Shown here: positions 43,042 through 53,115 of the stretch, one piece after another
Position numbering within the stretch: the stretch's first letter is position 1
Layout: each line of letters opens with the position of its first letter
From: Halonotius roseus
Lineage (GTDB): Archaea; Halobacteriota; Halobacteria; Halobacteriales; Haloferacaceae
DNA: 64,000 bases
Reading direction: 5' to 3'
NCBI RefSeq assembly: GCF_006861655.1
Contig: NZ_SESI01000002.1
Coordinates: 408,775 to 472,774, forward strand
Notes under the pieces: model-generated
Database searches by the model: none
Told to the model about the DNA's origin: nothing
The model's input: only the letters and a program-made list of their open reading frames with translations
Translations under genes and position numbers: made by a program

Positions 43042-44148
43042 ATGACAGACGACCGATCAGGCGAAGACATCTACGGCGATCAGTATAAGGAATCAAACGA
43101 GCCCATCTTCAGCGGCATCCCAACCTTCCTCAAGCTGCCCGAGGTTGACCGCGACGAGCTGGCCGAGGAGGACGTCGACATCGGCATCATCGGCGCGCCG
43201 CTGGATACGGCGACGACGATCCGTCCCGGCACCCGCTACGGACCGCGTGCGGTGCGCGCGGCCTCAACGGTGCCCTCGCCGCCATACGAGCACTTCAACA
43301 TCGAAACCGGTGTCGACCCCTTCGACACGTTCAGCGTCGCCGACACCGGTGATGCGGCGGTCTCACCCGGCGACACCCGACAGAGCCAGCTCAACATCGA
43401 GGATGCCGTCGCCGAGATCAGCGAGCAGGCAACGCCGATCGTCATCGGCGGCGACCACTCGATCTCCTACCCCGACATCAAGGGATGGGCCGAGGCCAAC
43501 GATTACGACGACATCGGCCTCATCCACTTCGACTGCCATGCCGACACCGGCGACGAGGGGCTGACCGGCTTCGAGTACGACCACGGCGCGTGGGTCAAGC
43601 GAGTTTTCGATGAGGGGATCATGGACGGGGAGAACTACACCCTGATCGGCCCGCGTGGCTTCTGGCCCGGCCCGGACACCTATGAGGAGATGCGCGAAGC
43701 CGACATGAAATGGTACACCTCGATGGAGGTCGGCAACATGGATCTCGATGAGATCGTCGCCGACGCCGTCCAGCGGGCGACCGACGGCACCGACGCGGTC
43801 TGGGTCTCCTTCGATGTCGACGTGATGGAGCCAGCCTACGCGCCCGGTACCGGCGAGCCAGAGCCTGGTGGACTGATCCCCCGAGAAGCGATCTACATGG
43901 TGCGTGAGGTCGTCAAGGCCCTCGATCCCGAGGACTTCGGCTTCGATATCGTCGAGGTCTCGCCGGCCTACGACACCAGCGACAGCAACTCCTACAACGG
44001 CGGCGTCACCAGCGGGCTCGCCAACCGCCTCATCATCGAGGTGATGGGCAGCATGGCCCTCGCCGAGAAAGGACTTGAGGAGGGCTCACCGATCAAACCG
44101 AAAGAGCCGCTCGGCCCGACCGAGTCGCCGCAGGCAGCCGACGACTGA
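43042..44148 (+). CDS. Agmatinase-family ureohydrolase
   Basis: Hydrolyses a guanidino compound to an amine plus urea, using two manganese ions. All metal ligands are visible: VIGGDHSIS, HFDCHADTGDE and SFDVDVMEPAYAPGTGEPEPGG. The length of 368 residues is longer than classical SpeB (about 305), with an N-terminal extension and a Pro/Ala tail. The substrate could be agmatine, arginine or another guanidino acid. The neighbouring symporter may bring it in. ATG at 43042, with TATA-like ttagtataatc near 42968 and a leader of about 45 nt. Confidence 0.9.
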   Translation: MTDDRSGEDIYGDQYKESNEPIFSGIPTFLKLPEVDRDELAEEDVDIGIIGAPLDTATTIRPGTRYGPRAVRAASTVPSPPYEHFNIETGVDPFDTFSVADTGDAAVSPGDTRQSQLNIEDAVAEISEQATPIVIGGDHSISYPDIKGWAEANDYDDIGLIHFDCHADTGDEGLTGFEYDHGAWVKRVFDEGIMDGENYTLIGPRGFWPGPDTYEEMREADMKWYTSMEVGNMDLDEIVADAVQRATDGTDAVWVSFDVDVMEPAYAPGTGEPEPGGLIPREAIYMVREVVKALDPEDFGFDIVEVSPAYDTSDSNSYNGGVTSGLANRLIIEVMGSMALAEKGLEEGSPIKPKEPLGPTESPQAADD

Positions 44149-44166
44149 TCGACGACAACCGCAGTC

Positions 44167-45192
44167 CTACAGCCCTTTTATCGCCTCAACTGCGTCGTCC
44201 AGCAGCGGCGCGTCGAACCACTCATCTCCCGTGTATGCGTTGGCTCCGGCCGTGTACATGTCGGCAACCGCAGTCAGCACCGAATCGGGCAACGTGATCG
44301 GGTCGATCTCACAGAGCGGCCGCCAGTCCGCGCCGTCGGCGTCGGCGACGTTTTTTTTCGCCGCGGCGACAGCCTCAACCCAGTCCGGCTGTTCGCGCTT
44401 GTAGTACTGCCGGATCACCTCCTTCGAGAGCTGGTGGCCGTCGACCGAAAACCGGTTTTCGTCGAAGGTGCCCACCACGTCGGCGACGCGAACCTCGCCG
44501 TCGGCGTAGAGACACTCGATCTTCCCGTCCTCGTGGGTGAATCCCGCGGCGGCGGCCTGCTCGTTCAACAGCTCGTTGACCGACAGCGCGATCGATTCGA
44601 GGGAACCGATGTCGGCGACGCCGGCGATGTCGGCGGCCTCGGCGCGGCTGAGATACCGATCCTGCTCCTCGTATTTGGTCGAAAACTCGACGACCGGGTC
44701 GGGCAGTGCGACCTTCTCGTCGGGCCACTCGTCGGTATCGAGGCCGTACTCGCGGGGGTCGCCACGTTTGCGGAGGCTGGAGCCGACCGGGACGGTGTTG
44801 CGGAAGACGATCTCCAGTGGGATCAAAAAATGGTCGCCGACAGCGTCGTGGTAGGCGTCGTAGCCGTATCCAGTCCGGCTGTCGTAGGGGAGATCGGGCA
44901 CCTGCGTGAGTTGGATCGCCATCTCGGTCGGCGGGGCCGCACAGTCGGCCAACCCAACGATCTCGCCGTCGGCGTCAACAACACCCTCGTAGTGGGTCGA
45001 CACGCCGGCGTCGGCGAGGTGTTCGAAGTTGAACGCGCCCATCGTACAGAGGCTGGCCCCCTTTTCGGGGATCGCGTCGGGCATCTGTCCCCAGTCGAAG
45101 ACGGAGTAGGCGTCGGTAAACACGAACCGGCCCGCGCCGAGATCGGTGGCGGTCGGCTCGCGGTCGATCCGAAACTCCTTGACGCTGGTCAT
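44167..45192 (-). CDS. purC: SAICAR synthetase (PurC)
   Basis: Joins CAIR and aspartate in purine synthesis. The haloarchaeal PurC pattern is clear: [22 protein letters not shown] near residue 30, [17 protein letters not shown] at about 125-140, and [28 protein letters not shown] at about 215-245. At 341 residues it is longer than bacterial PurC but normal for this group. Start [10 protein letters not shown] at 45192. Confidence 0.93.
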   Translation of the reverse strand: MTSVKEFRIDREPTATDLGAGRFVFTDAYSVFDWGQMPDAIPEKGASLCTMGAFNFEHLADAGVSTHYEGVVDADGEIVGLADCAAPPTEMAIQLTQVPDLPYDSRTGYGYDAYHDAVGDHFLIPLEIVFRNTVPVGSSLRKRGDPREYGLDTDEWPDEKVALPDPVVEFSTKYEEQDRYLSRAEAADIAGVADIGSLESIALSVNELLNEQAAAAGFTHEDGKIECLYADGEVRVADVVGTFDENRFSVDGHQLSKEVIRQYYKREQPDWVEAVAAAKKNVADADGADWRPLCEIDPITLPDSVLTAVADMYTAGANAYTGDEWFDAPLLDDAVEAIKGL

Positions 45193-45323
45193 GCCACAAT
45201 CGGCGACGGCCGGGTGTATCAATCTTGGCTCTTCGGTGTAAACACACGATGCGCGCTGGGCGGCCGGTGAGGCCACTGATTCGTCGAACGGGAAAAAAGG
45301 GTCTCCCCGCGGCTACGGGGTGG

Positions 45324-45569
45324 TTAGAACTCGTCTTTGAGTCGGATCTCGTCGTCGGTGACGGTGTGGATTCGCTCCTCTTCGAGCGGATAGTCGTCCT
45401 TTCCGGCACCGCCCCAGCCGAGCTTCGAGCGGATCGTGTCGGTGAGCCCCGGATCGGCATCCACGTAGGCGGTGCCGGATCTGACCTCCGTGACTCTCCC
45501 GATCGTTTGTCCCATGGAATCAACTACTGCTTTACCCTGATCGTCGTCGGTAACGTGGTTTCGATCCAT
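45324..45569 (-). CDS. PRC-barrel domain protein
   Basis: An 81-residue protein starting MDRNHVTDDDQGKAVVD. It has a single PRC-barrel fold (VDSMGQTIGRVTEVRSGTAYVDAD) and a short charged tail (DYPLEEERIHTVTDDEIRL). PRC-barrel proteins bind RNA or partner proteins. The haloarchaeal paralogues of this length are of unknown role. The ORF can be read back to 45665, but the start here matches the family. Confidence 0.85.
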   Translation of the reverse strand: MDRNHVTDDDQGKAVVDSMGQTIGRVTEVRSGTAYVDADPGLTDTIRSKLGWGGAGKDDYPLEEERIHTVTDDEIRLKDEF

Positions 45570-45708
45570 CGCATCCTGACGGATACCGCCGGCAAGCATT
45601 GTTATAGAGGTGGTATCCGGACGACCGAGATAGTAACGTCGCGTTTCAGCAGGTATGGCGGCCATACACCGCGGTATTCTCGCGTTTCGGTGTTACTCGT
45701 CGCTCCCG

Positions 45709-46464
45709 TCAAGTCGCTTCCGTCGAGTCGTTCCCGTCAAGTCGCTCGACCAGCGGATCGAGGTGATCGATACCGACCACAGCGACGATCGCGTCACCGC
45801 GGAGTGCCGCAAGCCGGGTCGCCATCGCCGCCTCGCGGGCGTCGTCCTCAAGACGGGCAGCCCGCGAGCGGCTCGCGGTTCGAAACGCGCTCATAAACGA
45901 GCGGGAGCGACGAACCTGCTCGCGCTCGTCGCGGGCCTGCTCGGCGGCGGTGGCCGTCGGGTCGATATCGTGAGGCGTTGGCGTGTCGACATCGAGACGA
46001 ACCGCGGTGTAGGCCCCGATGGCCGCGGCAGCCCGACAGCGGAGCGCGTGCTCCGTCGTTTCGATGACGTTGTCGACGACGTTTCGTACTGTCTCCCACG
46101 ACGGCCGCTCACGAAGCACGGCTCGACCCAACCGCCGGAGGAAGCCGCCGGTGGGTCGGTCGATGCCGACGGTGGTCTCGGATTCGGCGGCCTGGATCGC
46201 CGCGCTCATCTCGCCGCCGAAGCGCGGCGGGGTTCGGTCGGTCGCCGCGTACTGCTCGAACAGCGGCATCGATATCGGCGGCAACTCCAATGCGAGGGCA
46301 GCGGGATCGACGCGCTCGATGACGTGTCGAACCCGGTAGCTACTCGCCGGGTGATCGTGGACGACGCCGACGAGCGTCAGCGTCCCGTCGTCGCTCGGGA
46401 GCTGTCGGACGTACTCGCCGGTCACCCGCGGATCCGAATCGAAGTCGACTGAGAGACCATCCAT
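45709..46464 (-). CDS. TraB-family protein
   Basis: A 251-residue protein with the TraB/PrgY-like pattern: LVGVVHDHPASSYRVRHVIE at about 32-50 with its conserved His, AALALELPP at about 55, then a helical middle and VAVVGIDHLDPL near 230. Related proteins process or bind signalling peptides, often at membranes. This version is short and has no clear membrane helices. A lone gene on the minus strand. Confidence 0.7.
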   Translation of the reverse strand: MDGLSVDFDSDPRVTGEYVRQLPSDDGTLTLVGVVHDHPASSYRVRHVIERVDPAALALELPPISMPLFEQYAATDRTPPRFGGEMSAAIQAAESETTVGIDRPTGGFLRRLGRAVLRERPSWETVRNVVDNVIETTEHALRCRAAAAIGAYTAVRLDVDTPTPHDIDPTATAAEQARDEREQVRRSRSFMSAFRTASRSRAARLEDDAREAAMATRLAALRGDAIVAVVGIDHLDPLVERLDGNDSTEAT

Positions 46465-46676
46465 TGGTACCCGGAACTACCGTCTGTTAGCGTGTGATTA
46501 CTTGAACCCTTCGTTCCGGTGTAAATAAGCCGGAACAGCCGCTCATGGCCGAGTAATCCTGTGCTACCGGTCGGCTGTCGAGCGGCTGGGGTGGCGGCAA
46601 TCTCACCACCGATCGACACCGGCGGCCCCCGCCGGCGACCGACCGCTTTTTACTGGCGACGGCCAACCCTCCGGTA

Positions 46677-48080
46677 ATGAGCCGCCGGTCGGCCGCCGAT
46701 CTCAACGCCGACGACATCAGCTTCGAGCACACCGCCGAGAGCGATCAGGCCTTCGAGAACGCCCTCGCCAAGGCACGGGACGGCAACCGACTCACCGTCG
46801 ACGACGCCGTCGAACTCCTGACGACCGGCACCGACCGCGACGGCATCGACCACGAGCGCAAGGAGAGCGTCCTCGAACTCGCCGACCGCCGACGGGCCGA
46901 GGAGGTCGGCGACGACGTGACCTTTGTTGCTAATCTCAACAACAACGTCACCACCGCCTGCAACGTCGGCTGTCTGTTCTGTAATTTCAAGGACACCGCC
47001 CACCAGTTCGAGGCCGACCACGACGCCGACCACGCGGGCTTCACCAAGACACCAGCCGACTCCCGGCGGATCGTCGACGATGCCCTCGATCTTGGTATCT
47101 CGGAGGTCTGCTCGGTTTCGGGGCTCCATCCTGCCTTCGCCCTCAACGACGAACACCACGAGATCCTCGCGGGCTACGACGAGCCAGCCCGCGAGGTCAA
47201 CTACAAACCACCCGCGGTCTACGAGACCGATCCCGGCACCTACGTCGACCAGATCGACGCGATGTCGGTCGACGGGATTCACGTTCACTCAATTACACCC
47301 GAGGAGGCCTACCACGCCCGCCGGGGCACCGACTGGAGCTACGAATCGGTCTACCGCCGACTCCACGATGCTGGCCTCGATTCCGCACCCGGCACGGCCG
47401 CCGAGATTCTCGTCGAGGAAGTCCGCGACGTGGTCTGTCCCGGCAAGATCAGCAGCGACGAGTGGATCGAGGCGATGGAGGGCGCGATGGCCGCCGGCCT
47501 CGACACCACGGCGACGATCATGTACGGCCACGTCGACAACGCCATGCATCGGGCGATGCATCTCAAGCGCGTCCGCGACCTCCAGGATCGCACCGGCGGC
47601 ATCCGCGAGTTCGTTCCCCTCTCATTCGTCCACCAGAACACGCCGCTCTACGAGCACGGCGTCGTCGACGGCGGGGCCAGCGACGCCGAAGACGAGCTGA
47701 TGATCGCGGTCTCGCGGCTCTTTTTCGACAACATCGACAACATCCAGAGCTCGTGGGTCAAATACGGCGACGCGAAGGGGCTCAAACTCCTGAACTGCGG
47801 CGCGAACGACTTCATGGGAACGATCCTCTCCGAGGAGATCACCAAACGCGCCGGCGGGAGCTACGGCGAGTTCCGGAGCGTCGGCGACTACGTTGAGATG
47901 ATCTCCGCCATCGGCCGCCGGCCCGTCGAGCGCTCAACGGACTACCGGACGAAACGGCCGATCAGCGTTGCCGGCGACAGCGACGACAGCGATGACAGCT
48001 ACGGGCCGACGCTCGGGCCGCGCGCTGACGGCACGCCGATGATCGAACCGGCCGAGGAGACGCTGGCTGCCGACGACTGA
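46677..48080 (+). CDS. cofH: F0 synthase subunit 2 (CofH)
   Basis: Radical-SAM enzyme that, with CofG, makes the deazaflavin ring (F0) of coenzyme F420. The radical-SAM cysteines are C95-x3-C99-x2-C102 (CNVGCLFC). CSVSGLHP, GIHVHSITPEE and ATIMYGHVD follow. At 467 residues it is longer than many CofH because of an N-terminal 30-residue extension and an acidic tail. It meets cofG tail to tail, with stops 1 bp apart. Confidence 0.95.
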   Translation: MSRRSAADLNADDISFEHTAESDQAFENALAKARDGNRLTVDDAVELLTTGTDRDGIDHERKESVLELADRRRAEEVGDDVTFVANLNNNVTTACNVGCLFCNFKDTAHQFEADHDADHAGFTKTPADSRRIVDDALDLGISEVCSVSGLHPAFALNDEHHEILAGYDEPAREVNYKPPAVYETDPGTYVDQIDAMSVDGIHVHSITPEEAYHARRGTDWSYESVYRRLHDAGLDSAPGTAAEILVEEVRDVVCPGKISSDEWIEAMEGAMAAGLDTTATIMYGHVDNAMHRAMHLKRVRDLQDRTGGIREFVPLSFVHQNTPLYEHGVVDGGASDAEDELMIAVSRLFFDNIDNIQSSWVKYGDAKGLKLLNCGANDFMGTILSEEITKRAGGSYGEFRSVGDYVEMISAIGRRPVERSTDYRTKRPISVAGDSDDSDDSYGPTLGPRADGTPMIEPAEETLAADD

Positions 48081-48081
48081 C

Positions 48082-49242
48082 TCACGGGTATGCAGCCGGC
48101 TGCCGTGTGCGGCCGGCGACAGCACGATACTGACGCCCGGCATCACTGTCGGCCGTTATCGCGTCCCGAATCCGCAACGACAGCCACGCGTCGGTGTCGG
48201 CGGGATCGGTCGCGGGCGCGACATCGGCACGCCGAACCGCCGTCGGCAGATACCGGTCGTACACCGGCAGTCGCTCGTACAGCGGGAGGCCAGCGTCGTC
48301 GGCGATCGAGTTGAGTTCCTCCAAGGCGGGCCAGGCGTAGTCGGGGTTGATGTGGTCGTCGGTGACCGGGGAAACACCGCCGAGGTCGTCGACGCCGCAG
48401 TCGATCAGCTCGCCGGTCGGCGAGAGATTTGGGGGAACTTGCACCGAGATCTCCTCAGGCAGGGCGACACGGGCCATCGCCACCGCCCGGCGCATCGTGT
48501 CGACGGAGGGCTGGTCGAAATCGGATCGCTCGTTGGGGACGACGTTCTGGACGATCACCTCCTGGATGTGGCCGTATCGCTCGTGGAGCTCGCGGATCGC
48601 AAGCAGGCTCTCGGCGCGATCACGCCAGGTCTCACCGATGCCGACGAGCAGGCCCGTCGTGAACGGGACGCCCGCACGGCCCGCGGCGCGGATCGTGTTG
48701 AGCCGCTGGCCGGGGGTCTTCCGGCGGCCGCCGCTGTGAGCGTCAACGTCGGCTGTTGTTTCCAGCATGACGCCCATCGACGCGTTGACATCGCGGAGGG
48801 TGTGGAACTCCGATTCGGTGATGTCGCCGGGATTCGAGTGCGGCAGCAGGCCCGCATCGAGAGCGATCTCACAGGCCGCAGAGAGGTAGTCGATGATCGA
48901 GTCGTACCCCCACTCGTCGAGCTGGTCGTGAATCTCGGTGTAGCGATCGTCGGGTTTGTCGCCGAAGGTAAACAACGCCTCCGTACAGCCGGCGTCGACG
49001 CCGGTTTCGACGACATCGCGGATCGCCGCGGGCGACATCAACGTCGCCTCGCCGGGCACGTCGTAGTAGGTGCAGTAGCTACAGGTGTACCGACAGGCGG
49101 TCGTCAGCGGGACAAAGACGTTTCTCGAAAAGGTGAGTTCGGTCGGCGGCCCAACGTCACTCGGCGTAACGGCCAGCAGGTCGGCGACGGCCGACTCGTC
49201 GACCGCGATGTCGATGTCGTAGTCGTCGGCCGCCGGGAACAT
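48082..49242 (-). CDS. cofG: F0 synthase subunit 1 (CofG)
   Basis: Radical-SAM partner of CofH. The cysteine triad is C50-x3-C54-x2-C57 (CRYTCSYC), followed by LFTFGDKPDDRY, GLLPHSNPG, MGVMLETTA and TTGLLVGIGET. The length of 386 residues fits. The start MFPAADDYDID at 49242 is chosen over the upstream ATG at 49353, because the intervening residues are Gly/Arg-rich and lie within the end of cofC. It follows cofC on the same strand. Confidence 0.94.
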   Translation of the reverse strand: MFPAADDYDIDIAVDESAVADLLAVTPSDVGPPTELTFSRNVFVPLTTACRYTCSYCTYYDVPGEATLMSPAAIRDVVETGVDAGCTEALFTFGDKPDDRYTEIHDQLDEWGYDSIIDYLSAACEIALDAGLLPHSNPGDITESEFHTLRDVNASMGVMLETTADVDAHSGGRRKTPGQRLNTIRAAGRAGVPFTTGLLVGIGETWRDRAESLLAIRELHERYGHIQEVIVQNVVPNERSDFDQPSVDTMRRAVAMARVALPEEISVQVPPNLSPTGELIDCGVDDLGGVSPVTDDHINPDYAWPALEELNSIADDAGLPLYERLPVYDRYLPTAVRRADVAPATDPADTDAWLSLRIRDAITADSDAGRQYRAVAGRTRQPAAYP

Positions 49243-49306
49243 ACCGAGGGTCGGGGCGGGGGGCGCAAAAACCGCTCGGCTGCGGTCAGCCCCGCCGCCG
49301 CCCCGC

Positions 49307-49951
49307 TCACGACCGCCGAACCCCGACCCGGCCATCGCCCGTATCGAGTTCAACGCCAGCCTCGACGAGCCACTCCCGAGCCGGGCCGTCGCCGTGGATC
49401 AACACCTCGGCGAGGTCGCTCGGCTCGTCGATATCGGTTGCGAGCTGGCGGGAGTCGACGGTCTCAACGGTCGCGCCGAGATCGGCGGCGATCTCGTGGT
49501 GATCGAGATACGACGCGCCGTGGTAGTCGACCCGAAACGCCGGCTCCCGAACGACGAGCGCGTTCGTCCCGCCGCCAAGCCCGGGTGCGATGGCGATATC
49601 AGCGTCGTTGCCAGCGTCGTCGCTGGCGGCGATAAATCGGCGGATGGCGTCCGGCGTTGCCAGCGGGAGGTCGGCCATCACGATCAGCGTCGGGGGCTCG
49701 GTGGCCGCCAGTTGATCGTTGACCGCGGCCGTCAGTGGTTGGTCGTCGACAACGACCGCGGTCGACGCCGGCAGCGCGGTGTCATCGAGGGAGGCCGTCG
49801 AAAGCACCGTCGGCTCGTAGCCAGTTTCGTGGAGTGTCGCACACACGGAGCGCAGCATCACCCGCGCAAACGCGGCGCGTTCGTCAGCGGTAAGCACGCT
49901 GTCGAGGCGTGTTTTCGGATCGACAGCGGCGAATGGGATGAGGCTACGCAT
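49307..49951 (-). CDS. cofC: 2-phospho-L-lactate guanylyltransferase (CofC)
   Basis: Activates 2-phospholactate (or a related acid) with GTP for attachment to F0. The opening LIPFAAVDPKTRLDSVL carries the nucleotide-binding residues. VMADLPLATPDAIRRF and GLGGGTNALVVR follow, and STASLDD is conserved. The length of 214 residues is typical. It lies between cetZ and cofG on the same strand. Confidence 0.94.
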   Translation of the reverse strand: MRSLIPFAAVDPKTRLDSVLTADERAAFARVMLRSVCATLHETGYEPTVLSTASLDDTALPASTAVVVDDQPLTAAVNDQLAATEPPTLIVMADLPLATPDAIRRFIAASDDAGNDADIAIAPGLGGGTNALVVREPAFRVDYHGASYLDHHEIAADLGATVETVDSRQLATDIDEPSDLAEVLIHGDGPAREWLVEAGVELDTGDGRVGVRRS

Positions 49952-49990
49952 AGCTGAGAGGAGTGATGAAAACGGAGCCGCGAGGACGGC

Positions 49991-51169
49991 TCAGAACAGC
50001 GATTCGAGCTCGTCGCTGTCGTCGTTGACAAGCTCTTCGAGATTGTCGTCGCTTTCCTGATTGATTTCTTTGATATTATCCTGAGCCTCGATGGCGACCT
50101 GCTGGAGCTCCTTGATCCGGGGGACGTTCGTCACGCCCGACAGCAAAACGACACCGGAGACTCGTCCGGTGGCCTTCGTCGGGTAGTCGCCGCCGCGAAC
50201 CTCCATGCTGCCGGTCTGCTCTTCGAGCCATTTCCGGCCGCGCTCGATCCCTTTCCGGTTGAGATAGTTCGGTGGGCCCGCGAGCACGACCAGTGCGCGC
50301 TCGGCTCCGTCGATCTCACAGGGCAAGGTCAGTCGCCCGAGTGCGGCCTTCCGCACGAGGCTTGTGATCCGGTTTGTCGTGTTGGCGGTGTCGAGTTCCT
50401 CGGCACTGTCGTCGCCGGTAAAGCGCGAAAGTAGCCCGCCGGACGAGGAGACCTCAACCTCCTCCTCGGCGAAGCCGATCGTCGAGACCCCACCGCCCGA
50501 AAGCGTGTTGATGATCTCCGAGGAGTCGACGACGCTTTCGGCGACCTCCTCGCCTTCACCGACCTCGCCGGCACCAAAGAGGATGCCGAACCGCCGGACG
50601 ATCTCGCTGTTGATCTCCGCGTAACCGCCCTGGACTGATTCGCCGGTTTTCCGCCAGGCGTCGTTGTCGAAGACGAGCAGGTTGTCGACCTCGCGGACGA
50701 ACGTCTGGAAGGATCGGGCCGCGTTGAGCGTGTAGATCCCACCCTCGTCGCTGCCCGGCAGCACACCGAGGCCGTAGACCGGCTCGGTGTAGATCCGCTT
50801 GAGGTGTTTGGCGATGACCGGCGCGCCGCCGGAGCCGGTGCCGCCGCCGAGCCCGGCGACGACGAGGAAGGCGTCGACCTCGTGTACCGGGATGCTGTCG
50901 ATCGCCGACTGGATCTCGTCGATATCCTCCTCGGCGATCTCCGCGCCGAGTTCGTTGTCCGCGCCGACACCATGGCCTTTGACCCGTGACTGACCGATCA
51001 AGATGCGCTGATCCTCGGGGATGCGATCTAACCCCATCAGGTCGGCCTTCGCGGAGTTGACCGCGACGGCCGCCCGGACGATGTTAGAGCCCGTCTCCTT
51101 GTCGTACTGGAGGAACCTGTCAACGATCTTCCCACCGGCCTGTCCGAAGCCGATCATCGCGAGTTTCAT
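49991..51169 (-). CDS. cetZ: CetZ-family tubulin-like GTPase
   Basis: Cytoskeletal GTPase of the archaeal CetZ group, involved in cell shape and motility-cell formation in haloarchaea. The opening KLAMIGFGQAGGKIVDRF and the GTP signature GLGGGTGSGGAP at about residues 105-116 are diagnostic. The T7 region (NSEIVRRFGILF) and a long helical C-terminus follow. At 392 residues it is CetZ size. Start MKLAMIGF at 51169. On the minus strand, a ctttatcac box near 51213 suggests a short leader of about 17 nt containing a GA-rich ribosome site. Confidence 0.94.
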   Translation of the reverse strand: MKLAMIGFGQAGGKIVDRFLQYDKETGSNIVRAAVAVNSAKADLMGLDRIPEDQRILIGQSRVKGHGVGADNELGAEIAEEDIDEIQSAIDSIPVHEVDAFLVVAGLGGGTGSGGAPVIAKHLKRIYTEPVYGLGVLPGSDEGGIYTLNAARSFQTFVREVDNLLVFDNDAWRKTGESVQGGYAEINSEIVRRFGILFGAGEVGEGEEVAESVVDSSEIINTLSGGGVSTIGFAEEEVEVSSSGGLLSRFTGDDSAEELDTANTTNRITSLVRKAALGRLTLPCEIDGAERALVVLAGPPNYLNRKGIERGRKWLEEQTGSMEVRGGDYPTKATGRVSGVVLLSGVTNVPRIKELQQVAIEAQDNIKEINQESDDNLEELVNDDSDELESLF

Positions 51170-51479
51170 GTGGTACGCTCCCTCTCCATTAGTAACGATA
51201 GAGAACGAAAAAAGTGATAAAGCTTGTGGCTGCGCTGCTCGGATCGGTCGTTCACAGTTCGTGCGATTGTGTGTCGTGAGACACCAACACACAGCGGAAA
51301 TAGCGGGATAGACCGTTCAAAAACACCGATTTTATCAGTATTCGGTTCCGAGTAAGGATTTCATCGATAATGTCGGTCAACGCACATTTTCGCTTATTTA
51401 CCCCGGTATATATACCTGGGCTGACATGGACTGTTGGGTTGACATGGGCTACTGTGTTGCAAGCGCGCGACGAACGGCG
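51170..51479. other. Intergenic region upstream of cetZ
   Basis: No gene is supported. It holds the cetZ promoter near 51213 (minus strand), an AT-rich middle, and near 51405-51416 the palindrome GGTATATATACC, which resembles the archaellin 5 promoter palindrome at 32315. A short direct repeat, tgacatgg, occurs at 51422 and again about 20 bp later. Confidence 0.6.
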
Positions 51480-52379
51480 TTACACGCCCAGATAGTCGGC
51501 GAGCGTCGTCAGATCAGCCTCGTCGACACCGAAGGCACCGATATCGTTGTCGGCGGTCGTGTTGTCAAACTGCAGCGAGCGGTACTGATCGGCCCCCATC
51601 GGGAACCCTGGGATCTTCCCGCCGAGCGTGAGGCCGACCCCAGCAAGGGCCATCGGCACCGAGACGATCGAGACCGATTTCTCCTCGGCCTCGTAGACCA
51701 TGTTGGTGATCTCCCGGAGTGTCAGATTGTCGGGGCCGCCGAGTTCGTAGGTCTCGCCGACATGGGCGTCGTCGGTGAGTGCTTCGGCCAGCATCCCGAC
51801 GAGATCGTCAACATGGATCGGCTGGAACCGGGTTTTGCCGCCGCCGGGCAGCGGATAGATCGGAACACCGGGCGCAAACATCCCCTTGAGCTTCTTTGTG
51901 AAGGAGACGAACTCGCCGCCGTCGCCGAAGACGACCGAGGGTCGGATGATCGTCCAGTCGAGATCCGAGTCGGTGACGTGGGTCTCGGCCTGGCCTTTCG
52001 CGCGGATGTAGGCGGTCGCGCCGTCGGGGTCGGCCCCGAGCGCGCTCATCTGGAGGAAGCGGCCGACGCCGCCGGCCTCGGCGGCCCGCACGAGGTTTTC
52101 GGTGCCGTGGCGATGCACCTCGTCGTGCATCTTATCGCCACCCTTCGGCTTGAACAGCGGCGAGAGCGCGACAAGGTTGACGACGGCGTCGTGGCCCGCA
52201 ACCGACGATTCGATGGAGTCGTAAGCGGTGATATCGCCGCTAGCAGTCTCGACACCGTCCGGGAGTGCGTCGCTGTCGGGGTTGCGGGCTAGTACAGTTA
52301 CCTCGTGGTCAGCATCGAGCAGTTCGGGGACGAGGTGGCTCCCAATAAAACCGTTTCCGCCGGCGACTAGGATGTCCAT
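51480..52379 (-). CDS. NAD-dependent epimerase/dehydratase (complex I NDUFA9-like)
   Basis: A short-chain-type protein of 299 residues. The Rossmann start [14 protein letters not shown] at about 7-20 is clear, then VVNLVALSP and [17 protein letters not shown]. The catalytic Tyr-x3-Lys is seen in [11 protein letters not shown]. The family covers nucleotide-sugar epimerases and NDUFA9-like quinone-binding proteins. I cannot separate these by eye. Start [10 protein letters not shown] at 52379. Confidence 0.88.
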   Translation of the reverse strand: MDILVAGGNGFIGSHLVPELLDADHEVTVLARNPDSDALPDGVETASGDITAYDSIESSVAGHDAVVNLVALSPLFKPKGGDKMHDEVHRHGTENLVRAAEAGGVGRFLQMSALGADPDGATAYIRAKGQAETHVTDSDLDWTIIRPSVVFGDGGEFVSFTKKLKGMFAPGVPIYPLPGGGKTRFQPIHVDDLVGMLAEALTDDAHVGETYELGGPDNLTLREITNMVYEAEEKSVSIVSVPMALAGVGLTLGGKIPGFPMGADQYRSLQFDNTTADNDIGAFGVDEADLTTLADYLGV

Positions 52380-52504
52380 ACCGTATCTTATCACCGAACC
52401 GACCTAAAAGTAGCGCGTGGCTCGCGGTGACCGAGGTGGCGAGCAGCCGCCGGAGCGTCGCCGCGGAGCGAACGGTTGATAGGTCGGCGCGCGGAGTGGC
52501 CTGT

Positions 52505-53086
52505 ATGCTCGTAACGCTAGAGGGGCTTGACGGTAGTGGGAAGACGACCGTCTGGGAGTCCCTCCAGGAGACGTACCCCGATGCCGTCTTCACCCGTGAG
52601 CCGACCGAGTCGTGGTACGGCGACGCCGTCTACCGATCGATCAACGCCGACGACGCCGACCCGCTGGCGGAGCTGTTTCTGTACACCGCCGACCATGCCG
52701 ACCATCTCTCCCGTGTCGTGCGGCCGGCCCTCGCCGACGGCGACGTTGTCATCTCGGATCGCTACAGCGACTCCCGGTATGCCTATCAGGGGGCAACACT
52801 GGCCGACGGCGAGATCGACGACCCCCTCGACTACGTCCGATCGATCCACGAACCCTTTACCCGCCGCCCGGATCTGACGATCTACCTCGATATCGATCCC
52901 GAAACCGCCGCCGAGCGGAGCGGTGGCACGAACAAATTCGAGCGAGCGGCGTATCTGCGGCAGGTGCGGGACAACTACGAGCGACTGATCGATGCCGACC
53001 CCGAACGGTTTGTGCGGATCGACGCCAGTCAGTCACCCGAGGCGGTCGCCACGGCGGTACGCGAGCAGCTCGCGGCGATCCTGTAA
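52505..53086 (+). CDS. tmk: Thymidylate kinase
   Basis: Phosphorylates dTMP to dTDP. The P-loop GLDGSGKTT is at about residues 7-15. TREPTES follows (the DRX-type motif is in [13 protein letters not shown]), and the LID region has [11 protein letters not shown]. The 193-residue length is normal. Start [10 protein letters not shown] at 52505. The upstream frame to 52427 overlaps the divergent promoter. Confidence 0.94.
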   Translation: MLVTLEGLDGSGKTTVWESLQETYPDAVFTREPTESWYGDAVYRSINADDADPLAELFLYTADHADHLSRVVRPALADGDVVISDRYSDSRYAYQGATLADGEIDDPLDYVRSIHEPFTRRPDLTIYLDIDPETAAERSGGTNKFERAAYLRQVRDNYERLIDADPERFVRIDASQSPEAVATAVREQLAAIL

Positions 53087-53115
53087 GACCATCGGCGACC
53101 GTCGACGGCCGGATT

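Noticed and set aside
48352-49635. Plus-strand frame of 427 codons across cofG and cofC
   Set aside because: Both minus-strand genes show catalytic motifs. This frame shows none and ends in an Arg-rich run.
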